DNA from: Forficula auricularia
Lineage: Eukaryota > Arthropoda > Insecta > Dermaptera > Forficulidae
Direction of reading: 5' to 3'
DNA: 64,000 nt
NCBI GenBank assembly: GCA_024734495.1
Contig: JALMQS010000128.1
Coordinates: 25,088,711 to 25,152,710 of the forward strand
The position numbers and the translations under genes were made by a program. Below are positions 36,131 to 47,695 of this stretch, in pieces. Within the stretch, counting starts at the first letter, position 1, and each line of letters begins with the position of its first letter. The notes beneath the pieces were generated by a model, which was given only the letters and a program-made list of their open reading frames with translations, was not told the DNA's origin and made no database searches.

Positions 36131-36625
36131 CAAATACGTTTTGAGGGATTTACAAAACATGGCGTAACTAGCATTAAATCCCATCGGATCATCTTGTAAC
36201 TATATTCATGTTAAAGCGTCATCATTTCCCTATAAAAATCAGTATCTATCATTTCGCTGAAGTGTAAGCAACATACTTTCTTTGTGTTCTAACCATGTCA
36301 ACCTTTGTGCCAACAAAACTCAATTTGCGGGAAGCGCTGCTTTTTTGTTTTCATTTGAAAAAAGTGCAGCTGATGGACATCGATTGCTGTGTGAAGCATA
36401 TGGAGAACATGCTCCATCAATAAAAACATGCGAGTACTGGTTCCGGCGTTTTAAAAGTAAAAGTCGACTCAAAAGACGAGAAATTTTTTCAACGCGTAAT
36501 CCGTATGCCGCCTGAAAGATGGGGAAAAGTCGTAGATAAGGATGGACAATACTTTGAATAAAATACATTGTCCAATTTCTCTGAATAAAGCTTCAAAGGT
36601 ACAAAAAACACTCAAAACTTATTTG
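36131..36625 (+). mobile_element. Internally deleted mariner element
   Basis: TIRs CAAATACGTTTTGAG and, inverted, CAAATAAGTTTTGAG with TA on both sides. From the ATG at 36295 the reading MSTFVPTKLNLREALLFCFH, then (after a shift in an A6 run) DGHRLLCEAYGEHAPSIKTC and WFRRFKS, is the N-terminal helix-turn-helix of mariner transposase. A last piece, RMPPERWGKVVDKDGQYFE with stop, is its normal C-terminus. The catalytic DDD middle is deleted. At 495 bp it lies just after adenylate kinase. Confidence 0.85.
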
Positions 36626-37302
36626 TAGACCTATAAAAAATCCAATATAAAAATTATCAAAAAAGAAAATCCAAAATGAGAAACAATAAAAAAGATGCTT
36701 ATTAAATAATGCAATAAGTAATAATTAAATGCAAAAAATTATAAAGAGCAGCTTAATTTATAAGAACTAAATCAAAGAGTGTCTTCTTTTTGATATAAAT
36801 AATTATAAAAATTATGTAAATATTTTCTTAATCTGAGACTATAGTTTTGAATGTTTTCCCTTCTTCTTCAGTCTAATACATGTATATGAAAGCTTAATGG
36901 GATAGAGCGAAAGTCTGTTTTTCTTTTATCTGGACTCCCAAGTACAAGTTGTAAAGATATTTGAGAAGATAAAAAAAATAAAAAAATATTATAGATAATA
37001 CTGATGAAAAACCGAAGTAAGAAATTTATATATTTTGTACTATAATAAAATAATCATTGTAATTTGTTGGATAAGAATTTACGATTATTGAAAAACTTTC
37101 CAAAAGTGGAATTAAACAGATTGGCTTCTGAACGACTCATTATATATATAAAGGAAATTATGGTGTTTTTTTTAAGGTTTTTAGCCTAAAACAAACACTA
37201 TATTATAATCATTTTTTTTATTGAGACATATATTGAAGTTTCTATTGAAAGAGATAAAATCTCCAGAGATTCGTAAATTTATTAGATCCTTCACTGCCTT
37301 AA
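36626..37302. other. Spacer, nothing recognised
   Basis: AT-rich. No ORF or repeat boundary supported. Confidence 0.45.
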
Positions 37303-37460
37303 GGTAGTTCTTTCACAAGTGCAAAAATTCAAGAAGTCTTCGAAACTTGGAATATAAGTCATTAAAAGCATAATACACATACTGTTAAAATTTGAAGACG
37401 ATTTACCACAACAAACATGAAATAATTGCAATTAAAAATGAAATTTTTTACATAGGGTAG

Positions 37461-39123
37461 TGTTAAGGAGTTGGCCCTAATCGCCAGATGACTGGGGGTC
37501 GGGATTCTTAAGGCCAATTAACTTTGCAATTAACTGACTAATATCGGAGAACGTGTTTACACCTTAAATGGACTTGCTTCCTTTGAAGTCTAGCACTCAA
37601 AGCTTTGGATAATGCAAACAGATTCTCGGATATCAACCCCTTTTTGCTAAGAAGGGTATCTTACGGGGCCAGGAAGCATTAGTTAGAAACTACCCTTGAA
37701 AGCACTTCTGATCCGAAGACTTCAAAATAAATAAAGTTAAATGAATTGATTTGACCGCAGGTTCGAATAATGTACTAGTAATCAAAACTACTTCGAAAAA
37801 TTGGAAACGTTCTGGAAAATATTATTATTTTCAAGATTCAAATTAATTATAATTTTGTTTTTAATAATAATTAAAAACAGAATTGGTTAAATAACTTAAA
37901 TTAAACCTTTTTGATAAGAAAATTGTAGTATTAACTTATTAAAAATTAAAATATATATCTCAGAGATGGAAAACTCCTTATTATTTTATTTTTAAAAATG
38001 GCGGAGGAAGCAGTATAAAAACTCAAATTTAATATTTTAACTAAATAACAGCTTTTTATTTTATTTTAAAAATCAGCAGTGGGAAAAAATATCAAATGAA
38101 CATGTTAAAATAACATTATGTTTTATAAAATAAATACAGTTTTGTATGATTAGTATATTAATTGTAACATAGAAAAATTCAATATATTAATTGATAATTA
38201 TATCAATTGAGAAATACAATTCTGAATTAAAGAGTGAATTATTTTCAATATAATAGCAAAATATTTTAATATTTAAACATTAAGATATAAATTGTTTTAC
38301 AAATAATTATTAAAACTACTTAGCTTGTTTTTCAAAACGATCGTTCCAAAAGAAATTATTTTTCAATAATAGAACGCCTTCAATGTTGCCTTTTTTCTTA
38401 AAGAAGATGTAATTAGTTCTCGTTCCAACTAAAATCTTGCACTAGTTGGAAGCAGACAATGTGAGAAATCCTTTTCTCTGGAGTTCCTTTGAACTCGTCA
38501 ATTCAGGTTGATAATTACCACGTAATTAATCAAACAAAATATTTTAAGATAACGGTTTAACACCACAACGGATGAAAAACGCAACAGAACCAGCCACTGT
38601 ATATGGGCTGTTCAAAATGGCCTCGCAGGCAATAAGGATCTTTCTCGCTTAAAAGCCGAGAACAGCATCCCTGAGTCCGCTCTAGCTAACAGGTCGAACG
38701 CAACTGAAATCACCCCGGCTCGCTCGGTGCAAAGGGGCCTCCGACGGTCACGTGGTCAAATCGAGCATTTTGATTGGTGAACGTCATATGTTTTTTATGA
38801 CTGTATTTTGTTTTTTCTAGAAGGCTTGCTTAAAAGGCGACTAGAATTAGTATATTTCTCTAAATAAATTTCTTTGGAACTACAAAGTAATGAATAACAG
38901 CGAGTATAATTAATTTTTCGATTGAAAAGATATCAGTTTTGTTTTGAAATTGAATCTTTTTCTAGAATATTTTAAATAAGAATTTTAAAATATCCTTTAC
39001 AACAGGAGAATGAAATGAAATTTCTATAATATTTTTAATAAAGTGAAAACTTAAAACTAATGAATTAATTTTAATTAAATTAATTAACATAAAAAAAAGG
39101 CTGAAAACTCTCAAGTTTGAACA
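37461..39123 (-). repeat. BEL 3' LTR
   Basis: 1663 bp. On the - strand it begins TGTTCAAACTTGAG and ends CCAACTCCTTAACA. The purine-rich AAAAATTGGGGAGTTA just upstream (39124-39139) is a good polypurine tract. Confidence 0.9.
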
Positions 39124-39263
39124 TAACTCCCCAATTTTTGTTAAAAGATTCTCTTTTAACGAATTAAAACTAAAGTCTTTAAAATGTCTTTGACAGTTGG
39201 GTGAGTTTTGACATTTCAATGTTTTCAGAATATAAACTTTGTCACTTTACATAATAATAAACA

Positions 39264-39294
<31 letters not shown>

Positions 39295-39382
39295 AAAATT
39301 TAATGATCTTAAAACTAATTGCTTAAATACTAATTGTGTTTGTTTTGGTTTGACAAAATCATTTTGTTTATTAACTTATAAA
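39124..39382 (-). other. BEL 3' untranslated stretch with poly-A run
   Basis: Between the integrase stop and the 3' LTR. It includes a 26-28 base T run on the + strand (39263-39290), i.e. poly-A in the sense of the element. Confidence 0.7.
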
Positions 39383-41190
39383 CTAAATTTCTATTGGCAA
39401 TGGGGCCAATTTGACAACTGGTCTTGTTATTATTCCCATCTGGGTTTTTAACTTAACCACTCTCACACTACCATCTTTGCCTGGAAAGACTTCCAGTACA
39501 CGTCCTAACTTCCACTGGTTAGTTAGTGTATTTTTGTCTTGTATGAGAACTAATTGGTTTACAACAAGGTTTACAATTTTGGTTTTACCTTTATACCGTT
39601 GTTGTAAAGTGTTTAGATAGGTATTGGACCAAGCTTTCCAAAAGCCGGCTTTTAAACTTTCTAAAAATTTAAACCTCTGATTTAATTTACAATTTCTTTC
39701 TTGACAATGTTCTAACACTGGTAATTGCACAAGTGGTTGACCAACTAGAAAATGTCCGGGTGACAAGTATTCAAGACTTTCACTGTCATCGGAGAGAGGG
39801 GTTAAAGGCCTTGAATTTAAAATCGATTCTATTTGACACAAAAGAGTTTCTAGCTCCAACAACGTTAAAAAGCTCTGTCCTACAATTCTTTTAAGGTAAT
39901 GTTTACAAACACGCACCGATGATTCCCAAAGTCCACCGAAGTGAGGGCTGTAGGTGGGTATAAAGGACCAACAGATTGAATTCTCTGATAAGAACTTCAT
40001 TACTTCATTATTTTTCATCTTTGAAATCAATTGGTTCAATTCCGACCTGACAACTTTGGAAGCGGAGACAAATGTTGTTCCATTGTCTGAATAGATCTTT
40101 TTGGGAAACCCTCTGCGGGCAATAAATCTTTTTAAAGCGTTTAAGAAACATTCTGTACTAAGATCCGTACAAATTTCAAAATGACAAGCTTTCGTTGTGA
40201 AACACACAAATGTGGAGACGTAAACCTTTTGTGGCTTGGAACCTCGTCTCAGATTTAAGTGGACCATGAATGGGCCGAAAAAGTCTACTCCTGTATTCTC
40301 AAAGGGTCGTGAAGGATTGACTCTATCACCAGGTAAATTTCCCATTAAAGGTGTGAAGGTTTGCGGCTTCTGTTTGAAGCATGTAATGCATTCACGGCAA
40401 ACTTTTCTAATTAACTTTCTGCCTTGTACTATCCAAAATTTTAGTCTGAGCAAAGCCGAAATAACATTAGGGCCTGCATGTAAGTACTTTAAATGATAAG
40501 ACCTAACTAATAATTTAGTTATATAACAACTTTTTGATATTATTAAAGGATGCTTTTGGTTGTAGGGGATGTTAGCTTCTTCTAATCGACCTCCTACTCT
40601 TAACAACTTGAATTTATCCAAGAAAGGGTTTAAAGTTAGGATGTTAGATTTTCTATCTAACGGTTCCTGATTCTCTAAGCTAGTTATTTCTGTAACAAAA
40701 CTTCTTTGACTGTATTTAATCAAATTTAATAGTGAATTTTCTCTATCCAAAGGACGTATAGTTTTAAAATTTTTAAACTTTTCTTTATATTCGTCAGGAT
40801 ATTCCCTTTTTATTTTTAAATAGATACAGAACTTTTTGAGTATTGAAAGGTGAGAAACTAATCTTTCCAATGAAGAGAATTGTGATAAATATTTATCTAT
40901 TACTTCTTCTTTCTTGAGAAGTGAGTGCACAAAACTTACAACTTCTTTTTTATCTTCTTCCTCTGGGGTTTTAACCTCGTTGAGGAATTTAAATGGGGTG
41001 GGTTTGGATAAAAAGTGTGTTTTGTAACCCTTTTTCCAAAATTCTGTATTTAAAAATTTTTCTACTGAAACCCCTCTGGTGCCCAAGTCTGCAGGGTTTT
41101 CTGCTGTTGGAACATGTGACCAGGAGTGAGGAAAATCTAAACTCTGTATTTCAGTAATCCTATTAGAAACGAAAGTTTTAAATTTGTAAG
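39383..41190 (-). CDS. BEL pol, integrase part (second half of the split pol)
   Basis: The open frame runs from the frame change at 41190 to the stop at 39383. The 567-codon track from 41086 shows an integrase zinc-binding module (H198, H203, C233, C236), then the core with D268 in NTGVDFFGPF, D334 in YSDNGTTF and E388 in GGLWESSV, and a C-terminal DUF5641-like domain (LVGQPL, then VNQLVLIQDKN). It inserts the cDNA into the genome. Numbering follows the 41086 start, which is a TTG codon and not a true start: the protein would be made only as part of gag-pol. The preceding codons in this frame (DFPHSWSHVPTAENPADLGT) continue RNase H, supporting a single interrupted pol. Confidence 0.9.
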
Positions 41191-44100
41191 GGGGCTGGAA
41201 ATCCAGTTCAAAACTACTGTAGAGTCTGAAAATAAATAAATGAATTCAAGTTTGATTTCAAAGGCCCTTAAGATAAATTTTATGGAGTTAACTAAAGTTA
41301 AAGCTGCGGTTAATTCTAACCTTGGAATTGTTAAAGACTTTAAAGGAGCTACCTTAAATTTTGCATAAATTAAGTTTGAGTCAATATAATTATTTCGCGA
41401 ATCATATTCTACTAAATAAATTACAGCTCCAAAAGCTAGTTCACTAGAGTCTGCATATCCAAATAATTTAAATTTGGAAAAAGTATTTTTAAATAAATAT
41501 CTTTGTATTCTGAAATTAGAAATTTGTGTCATCTCTTCTCTAAAGTTTGACCACAGCTCCTGATAAGCGTGGGGTACAGGATCATCCCAATTGAGCCCTG
41601 CTTTCCACAAACTTTGAAATATAATTTTAAAGGTTATAATGCATGGTGAAATCCATCCCAATGGATCATAAATTTTGGCTAGATCTGACAAAATGTTTCT
41701 TTTTGTGAGATTGTCATTGGTAAAAGAGGTGAAATGAAAAGAAAATTGGTCTGAATCTGAGAACCAAACTAATCCTAAGACCGTAGAATGGTCTCCAAAG
41801 GGAATGAATTTAGATTGAGCAGTCAAAATATTTTCTTTTTGCAAAAGGTCTAGAATTAAGGGGGAATTAGAAACCCATTTGTCTAATTTAAAATGACCTT
41901 TGCCTAAAACATAATTTAAATCTTTTATTAAAGCTAAAAGGTTTTGTGGAGAATCACTCCCAATTAAAAAATCATCTAGATAAGTATTCTTTTTAATTAT
42001 AGATTCTACTTGAGGGAACTCTTTAGCATTTTTCTCTGCTAACCAAATTAAACATCTTATCGCTAGATAAGCCGCTGGAGCTAATCCAAATGGTAAACAA
42101 CTAAATCTGTAGATGTTTATGACATCTTCCTGCCTGTCCTTCCACAGAATTCTTAAATAATTCCGGTGGTCAGGATCGATTAAAATTTGGAGATACATTT
42201 TTACAATATCTGTAGTAACTACAAATTTGTAAGTGCGAAACCTGGTTAAAACTAGACGAATGTCATTCTGGAGGGTGTCACCTACCTCTAGGCAATCATT
42301 TAATGAATATTTTGAGGATGACTTAGCTGATCCATTCAAAACTATTCTTAGGGGACTATTTTCACCCTTGTATACCCCGAAGTGTGGGAGGTAAAACTGT
42401 TGATTGTTTTTTGTTTTATCATGCATAGTAAGAGGACCTACTAATTCAATAAAATTTGATTCTTTTAATGTATCAAAGTACTGAAAATATTCTTCCTTTA
42501 ATAGAGGATTGCTATTTAGTTTAACTTCTTGTCTTTTTAACATGGTAAGAGCTTTGTGCAGCGAGTCACCTAAAATTGGGGGGTCAATTTTGAAAGGTAG
42601 TGCCACTTGTAATTGGCCACTTCCATTCTCTTTAATACTAAATTGGAATTGTAACTCTGCATTTGAAATGTTATTTGCTGTATGGTCTGGCGTCGAATCC
42701 AAGTCCATCAGCTTTAAAACATTAGAATTAATTTCTTCTAGCGTTGTTGTTGTGTGAGCATTTTTATTATTAAAATTAAAATCGTTTTTGTATAATGCTT
42801 CGGCCTTTCCGAAGACAATCCAACCTAACGAGGTATTTTGAGCTACAAGATTTTGATCTTGACTTTTCCTAATGTCATTTAGCATTAATTTTGAAAATAA
42901 GTCTGCCCCTATTAGGATTCCAGTGGTGTGGGGTGTATTGAACGTACCATCTGATAACGGTAACCCACTAATAAATTTAAATTGACTTCTCTTTAGAGGG
43001 ACTGAAGGGATAGTTAAATTTAGACTGTTTACAACATATAATGGTGCATCTATTTCAAAGTTATCATCGACAACTGAACCAATTTTCAAATTTACTAAAC
43101 CCTTGGATGAAGTTACGTGTTGGCCTTTTAAACCTTTTACATTCAAAAGGGCGTTTTGTTTTTCTAAACCTAATTGATTAACGATTTCCTCTGAGATTAG
43201 AGAAATCTCACTTCCGGTGTCAATGAAAGCACGAATGTGTACCTCACGTCCAGAAATGTCTTGTGTTTTGATGAGAGCTCGGCTTAATAACGTTGTGGAT
43301 CCGTCCACTCCGCAGTGCGCTGTCGTCTTGGAGGAAGACTTTGTGTCAGTTTGTTCTCCGGCCTTTTTATCCTCTGGGTCTTTTTGGACCGCTCCGCTCT
43401 CCGATTTCAGTGAAGAGTTCGTTTTTGAATTACTGCAAAAATGTAAAAGTGGAGACAGTTTAAGGCCGCAGCGACAATTAAAGCGTTTACAATCATTTAC
43501 ATAATGAAAAGGAGAAAAACATTTTTTACACAATTTGTTCTGATTTACAACTTTTGACCTCTCTTCTAAAGAAAGCTTTTTAAATTTTTCACATTGCCAC
43601 AAGCCATGCTGTTTTAAACAAAGTTTGCAACTTAGGTCTTTATTAGAAACCTGTACATTTAAAGATCTTGCACTGTTGCTTTCTTTAAATTGTACTTTTT
43701 GCTTGTTAGCATTAAAACTGTGCGAATCTAAATAAGAATCTGCTTGTCTTTCTATGAAAATTAAAAGGGTGTCTAGACGAGGTATTTCGTCGTGATTTTC
43801 TAACGTCAGTAACCAGTCCTGATGTACCTTTGCATCTAATTTGGAAGACACTAGTCTTACCAGTATGGGATTCCATTGATCGGTATTAATATCTAAATTT
43901 TTTAATTGCGCAATGGTTTGTCTAACCGTGCTGGTTAAACTTTGATAAAACTTTGAATTAGGAGATGTGATATTTTTCAAATTTAATAATTTATCTATTA
44001 AATCAAAAACAATTTTTCTATACTTGTAATATTTACTTTCTATTAATTCAATGGCTACTTGGTAATTTTGATTAGTCAAATCTAAGTGCCTAATTAAGTT

Positions 44101-44622
44101 TAAAGGTTCCTCAGTCAAAAAACTTTTTAAGTACTGAAGCTTTTGACATTGGCTGAGTGAATTATTTGAATCAATCGCTGCATCAAATTGATGTTTGAAT
44201 GCAGGATAACGTGTGTATACACCATTAAATTTTTCCAACTCAATTTTTGGAAGATTTATGTGTATGCTTTTTGGTTCAGAATCTTCTGAACTGGTTTCTG
44301 AATCATTTGACGATTTAGCAGTTTTTAATTTAGATAATTTATCTAAGAATCTAAGTTTAAGATTATTGAGCTCGCGTGAAGTTGTGGTAATTTCCGTAAT
44401 TATCGGAATAATGGTTGCTTCATTTTGTAACTCGTGTTCATAAATGTATTTTAAGCTATTATCTATGTCCAAAATGATTTGTGTTACTCTTTCTATACTA
44501 TGGTTACAAGAATCTGTAGAGCTAAATTCTTTTTCCGACATAAATTCTAAAAAGTCACTGCTCTTTAATTTTATTAAGGCCCACCTGGCTGTTATTTGTT
44601 TTATTTGCTTCTCCTGAGCCAT
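41137..44622 (-). CDS. BEL gag-protease-RT/RNase H polyprotein
   Basis: 1161 codons. Residues 1-320 are a gag with a DUF1759-like middle (YPAFKHQFDAAI). Zinc-knuckle-like cysteines lie at 332-397 (CKLCLKQHGLWQC, CKKCFSPFHYVNDC). Aspartic protease has DTGS at 468-471 (DUF1758 type). RT has the D805 motif (VVTTDIVKMY), FSCLPFGLAPA near 840-850, and the catalytic YLDD at 881-884. The RNase H region includes FGYADSSELAFGAVIYL. The last ten or so residues after WISSP are out of frame, because the frame changes at the G5 run 41190-41194 (+ strand). Start ATG at 44622, 196 bases inside the 5' LTR. BEL elements normally encode all domains in one ORF, so the break is a defect or an assembly error. Confidence 0.92.
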   Translation of the reverse strand: MAQEKQIKQITARWALIKLKSSDFLEFMSEKEFSSTDSCNHSIERVTQIILDIDNSLKYIYEHELQNEATIIPIITEITTTSRELNNLKLRFLDKLSKLKTAKSSNDSETSSEDSEPKSIHINLPKIELEKFNGVYTRYPAFKHQFDAAIDSNNSLSQCQKLQYLKSFLTEEPLNLIRHLDLTNQNYQVAIELIESKYYKYRKIVFDLIDKLLNLKNITSPNSKFYQSLTSTVRQTIAQLKNLDINTDQWNPILVRLVSSKLDAKVHQDWLLTLENHDEIPRLDTLLIFIERQADSYLDSHSFNANKQKVQFKESNSARSLNVQVSNKDLSCKLCLKQHGLWQCEKFKKLSLEERSKVVNQNKLCKKCFSPFHYVNDCKRFNCRCGLKLSPLLHFCSNSKTNSSLKSESGAVQKDPEDKKAGEQTDTKSSSKTTAHCGVDGSTTLLSRALIKTQDISGREVHIRAFIDTGSEISLISEEIVNQLGLEKQNALLNVKGLKGQHVTSSKGLVNLKIGSVVDDNFEIDAPLYVVNSLNLTIPSVPLKRSQFKFISGLPLSDGTFNTPHTTGILIGADLFSKLMLNDIRKSQDQNLVAQNTSLGWIVFGKAEALYKNDFNFNNKNAHTTTTLEEINSNVLKLMDLDSTPDHTANNISNAELQFQFSIKENGSGQLQVALPFKIDPPILGDSLHKALTMLKRQEVKLNSNPLLKEEYFQYFDTLKESNFIELVGPLTMHDKTKNNQQFYLPHFGVYKGENSPLRIVLNGSAKSSSKYSLNDCLEVGDTLQNDIRLVLTRFRTYKFVVTTDIVKMYLQILIDPDHRNYLRILWKDRQEDVINIYRFSCLPFGLAPAAYLAIRCLIWLAEKNAKEFPQVESIIKKNTYLDDFLIGSDSPQNLLALIKDLNYVLGKGHFKLDKWVSNSPLILDLLQKENILTAQSKFIPFGDHSTVLGLVWFSDSDQFSFHFTSFTNDNLTKRNILSDLAKIYDPLGWISPCIITFKIIFQSLWKAGLNWDDPVPHAYQELWSNFREEMTQISNFRIQRYLFKNTFSKFKLFGYADSSELAFGAVIYLVEYDSRNNYIDSNLIYAKFKVAPLKSLTIPRLELTAALTLVNSIKFILRAFEIKLEFIYLFSDSTVVLNWISSPLTNLKLSFLIGLLKYRV

Positions 44623-44765
44623 CTTGAGATATTTATTTTATAGTTATTTATTTAATATAGTATTAGATTTGTTTTATTATCGGTCGCCACCAGAATTTAT
44701 AACCAATTTTTCAAAATAATAATAACAAATTTGTTTTGAGAACTATTGCTAGATGTCTGGGGTGT

Positions 44766-44818
44766 GTCCTTGTCACGTGGTCGCCAGATGTTAAGGAGTC
44801 CTGTCACCGGTCGACAGA
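44766..44818 (-). other. BEL primer-binding site, duplicated
   Basis: On the - strand, two bases after the 5' LTR, TGTCGACCGGTGACAGGAC (44798-44816) is near the complement of a tRNA-Arg 3' end (TGGCGACCGTGACAGGAC as I recall it). A second copy TGGCGACCACGTGACAAGGA lies 30 bases further on (44767-44786), separated by a repeat of the last LTR bases (ACTCCTTAACA). So the PBS plus U5 edge is tandemly duplicated. Confidence 0.65.
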
Positions 44819-46483
44819 TGTTAAGGAGTTGGCCCTAATCGCCAGATGACTGGGGGTCGGGATTCTTAAGGCCAATTAACTTTGCAATTAACTGACTAAT
44901 ATCGGAGAACGTGTTTACACCTTAAATGGACTTGCTTCCTTTGAAGTCTAGCACTCAAAGCTTTGGATAATGCAAACAGATTCTCGGATATCAACCCCTT
45001 TTTGCTAAGAAGGGTATCTTACGGGGCCAGGAAGCATTAGTTAGAAACTACCCTTGAAAGCACTTCTGATCCGAAGACTTCAAAATAAATAAAGTTAAAT
45101 GAATTGATTTGACCGCAGGTTCGAATAATGTACTAGTAATCAAAACTACTTCGAAAAATTGGAAACGTTCTGGAAAATATTATTATTTTCAAGATTCAAA
45201 TTAATCACGATTTTGTTTTTAATAATAATTAAAAACAGAATTGGTTAAATAACTTAAATTAAACCTTTTTGATAAGAAAATTGTAGTATTAACTTATTAA
45301 AAATTAAAATATATATCTCAGAGATGGAAAACTCCTTATTATTTTATTTTTAAAAATGGCGGAGGAAGCAGTATAAAAACTCAAATTTAATATTTTAACT
45401 AAATAACAGCTTTTTATTTTATTTTAAAAATCAGCAGTGGGAAAAAATATCAAATGAACATGTTAAAATAACATTATGTTTTATAAAATAAATACAGTTT
45501 TGTATGATTAGTATATTAATTGTAACATAGAAAAATTCAATATATTAATTGATAATTATATCAATTGAGAAATACAATTCTGAATTAAAGAGTGAATTAT
45601 TTTCAATATAATAGCAAAATATTTTAATATTTAAACATTAAGATATAAATTGTTTTACAAATAATTATTAAAACTACTTAGCTTGTTTTTCAAAACGATC
45701 GTTCCAAAAGAAATTATTTTTCAATAATAGAACGCCTTCAATGTTGCCTTTTTTCTTAAAGAAGATGTAATTAGTTCTCGTTCCAACTAAAATCTTGCAC
45801 TAGTTGGAAGCAGACAATGTGAGAAATCCTTTTCTCTGGAGTTCCTTTGAACTCGTCAATTCAGGTTGATAATTACCACGTAATTAATCAAACAAAATAT
45901 TTTAAGATAACGGTTTAACACCACAACGGATGAAAAACGCAACAGAACCAGCCACTGTATATGGGCTGTTCAAAATGGCCTCGCAGGCAATAAGGATCTT
46001 TCTCGCTTAAAAGCCGAGAACAGCATCCCTGAGTCCGCTCTAGCTAACAGGTCGAACGCAACTGAAATCACCCCGGCTCGCTCGGTGCAAAGGGGCCTCC
46101 GACGGTCACGTGGTTAAATCGAGCATTTTGATTGGTGAACGTCATATGTTTTTTATGACTGTATTTTGTTTTTTCTAGAAGGCTTGCTTAAAAGGCGACT
46201 AGAATTAGTATATTTCTCTAAATAAATTTCTTTGGAACTACAAAGTAATGAATAACAGCGAGTATAATTAATTTTTTTGATTGAAAAGATATCAGTTTTG
46301 TTTTGAAATTGAATCTTTTTCTAGAATATTTTAAATAAGAATTTTAAAATATCCTTTACAACAGGAGAATGAAATGAAATTTCTATAATATTTTTAATAA
46401 AGTGAAAACTTAAAACTAATGAATTAATTTTAATTAAATTAATTAACATAAAAAAAAAGGCTGAAAACTCTCAAGTTTGAACA
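44819..46483 (-). repeat. BEL 5' LTR
   Basis: 1665 bp, the partner of 37461-39123. It should hold the element's promoter, but I cannot point to a specific TATA box among many AT runs. Confidence 0.9.
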
Positions 46484-46857
46484 GGTAGATAGGGAAAGGG
46501 TGTGGATATGATCATTATTTTATTTTATTTCATTGAAGGACTTTCACCATCTTGATGAAAAACTAATATTTGTTAGAATAATAAATTCGGAGTAACTTAA
46601 AAAAAAATTGAAATGATTTAGCACGTAGTTTTGATAAAAAACAAACATATTTGGGCGATTATTTTTAGTGGAGGGGATATAGCACAATGGGTTGGAAACG
46701 ATCAGGCAAGTATGTGTGTATCCATATAGAGATTTCATAGTGTGAGTGGACAGTCACGTTAAAAAAACATAACCTAAAATTTTAGTTCCGTTCATATTTA
46801 TAGAGTGGTTACGAGGCTAAAATTTTTGTGTGGATTGTCGCGAAAGAACCTCCTTAA

Positions 46858-47378
46858 GGTAGTTCTTTCACAAATGCCAAAATTCAAGAAGTCTTCGAAA
46901 CTTGGAATATAAGTCATTAAAAGCATAATACACACACTGTTAAAATTTGAAGACGATTTACCACACCAAACAAGAAATAATTACAATTAGAAATGAAATT
47001 TTTTACATATGGTAGATTGGGAAAGGGTGGGGAAATGATCATTATTTTATTTTTTTTCATTAAAGGACTTTCACCATCTTGATGAAAAACTAATATTTGT
47101 TAGAATGATATATTCGGAGTAACTTAAAAAAAAATGAAATTATTTGCCTCGTAGTTTTGCTTAAAAAAACAACAACATATTTGGGCGATTATTTTTAGTG
47201 GAGGGGATATAAAATCAATGGCTTCGAAACGATCCATAAAGAGGTTATAGTAGTGTGAGAAAAGTACAGTCACGTTAAAAAACATAACCTAAAATTTTAG
47301 CACCGTTCATATGTATTCATATGTAAGAGTGGTTACGAGGCTAAAACTTTTTGTGTGGATTGCCGCGAAAGAACTACC
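46858..47378. mobile_element. TTAA-flanked element, copy 4
   Basis: 521 bp, TTAA at 46854-46857 (shared with copy 3) and 47379-47382. Ends GGTAGTTCTTTC on both sides. Head-to-tail with copy 3. Confidence 0.85.
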
Positions 47379-47384
47379 TTAATT

Positions 47385-47695
47385 AATTCAATTCCAGAGC
47401 TATCTGAATAATTATTTTCATATATTAATTTGAATCAGTTGTTTCCAACCTTTTTCCTTCAATGCTAAGAAAATCATTACCTCTTTCACGAGATAATCAA
47501 ATACAAACTAATTTCAACTTTACTGAGTGTACATAATTTATAGGACATGACATTTTGTTAAATAGTGGGCTTCGATTCCCTCCCTGATACCCTAAAATTT
47601 CCACTTTCTTCCTGAAGACAAGCCGAAGAAAGAAATTTCATAAATGGCCGCATTTGCGGAAGAAGGAAAAAACCCTTGATTTAAATAATCTCTCA
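47385..47695. other. Spacer before the Gypsy LTR
   Basis: AT-rich, no gene seen. Confidence 0.4.

Larger units (their letters stand above)
37461..46483 (-). mobile_element. BEL/Pao LTR retrotransposon, full length (9.0 kb)
   Basis: Two direct LTRs (37461-39123 and 44819-46483) bound an internal region with gag-pol reading on the - strand. The 5 bp target duplication GGTAG lies at 37456-37460 and 46484-46488, as expected for BEL/Pao. LTR ends are TG...CA. The LTRs differ by only about five substitutions and two single-base length changes that I can see, so the insertion is recent. Gene order is gag, protease, RT/RNase H, integrase, the BEL order. One frame change in the pol region (41190-41194) means this copy is probably defective as assembled. 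Confidence 0.95.
37303..46853. mobile_element. TTAA-flanked element, copy 3, split by the BEL insertion
   Basis: Pieces 37303-37460 and 46484-46853 together make a 523 bp copy of the 7810-8332 element. TTAA lies at 37299-37302 and 46854-46857. The right TTAA is shared with the next copy at 46858. Confidence 0.85.

Noticed and set aside
39411..44443. Several + strand open frames over the BEL element
   Set aside because: Antisense shadows of the gag-pol frames on the - strand.
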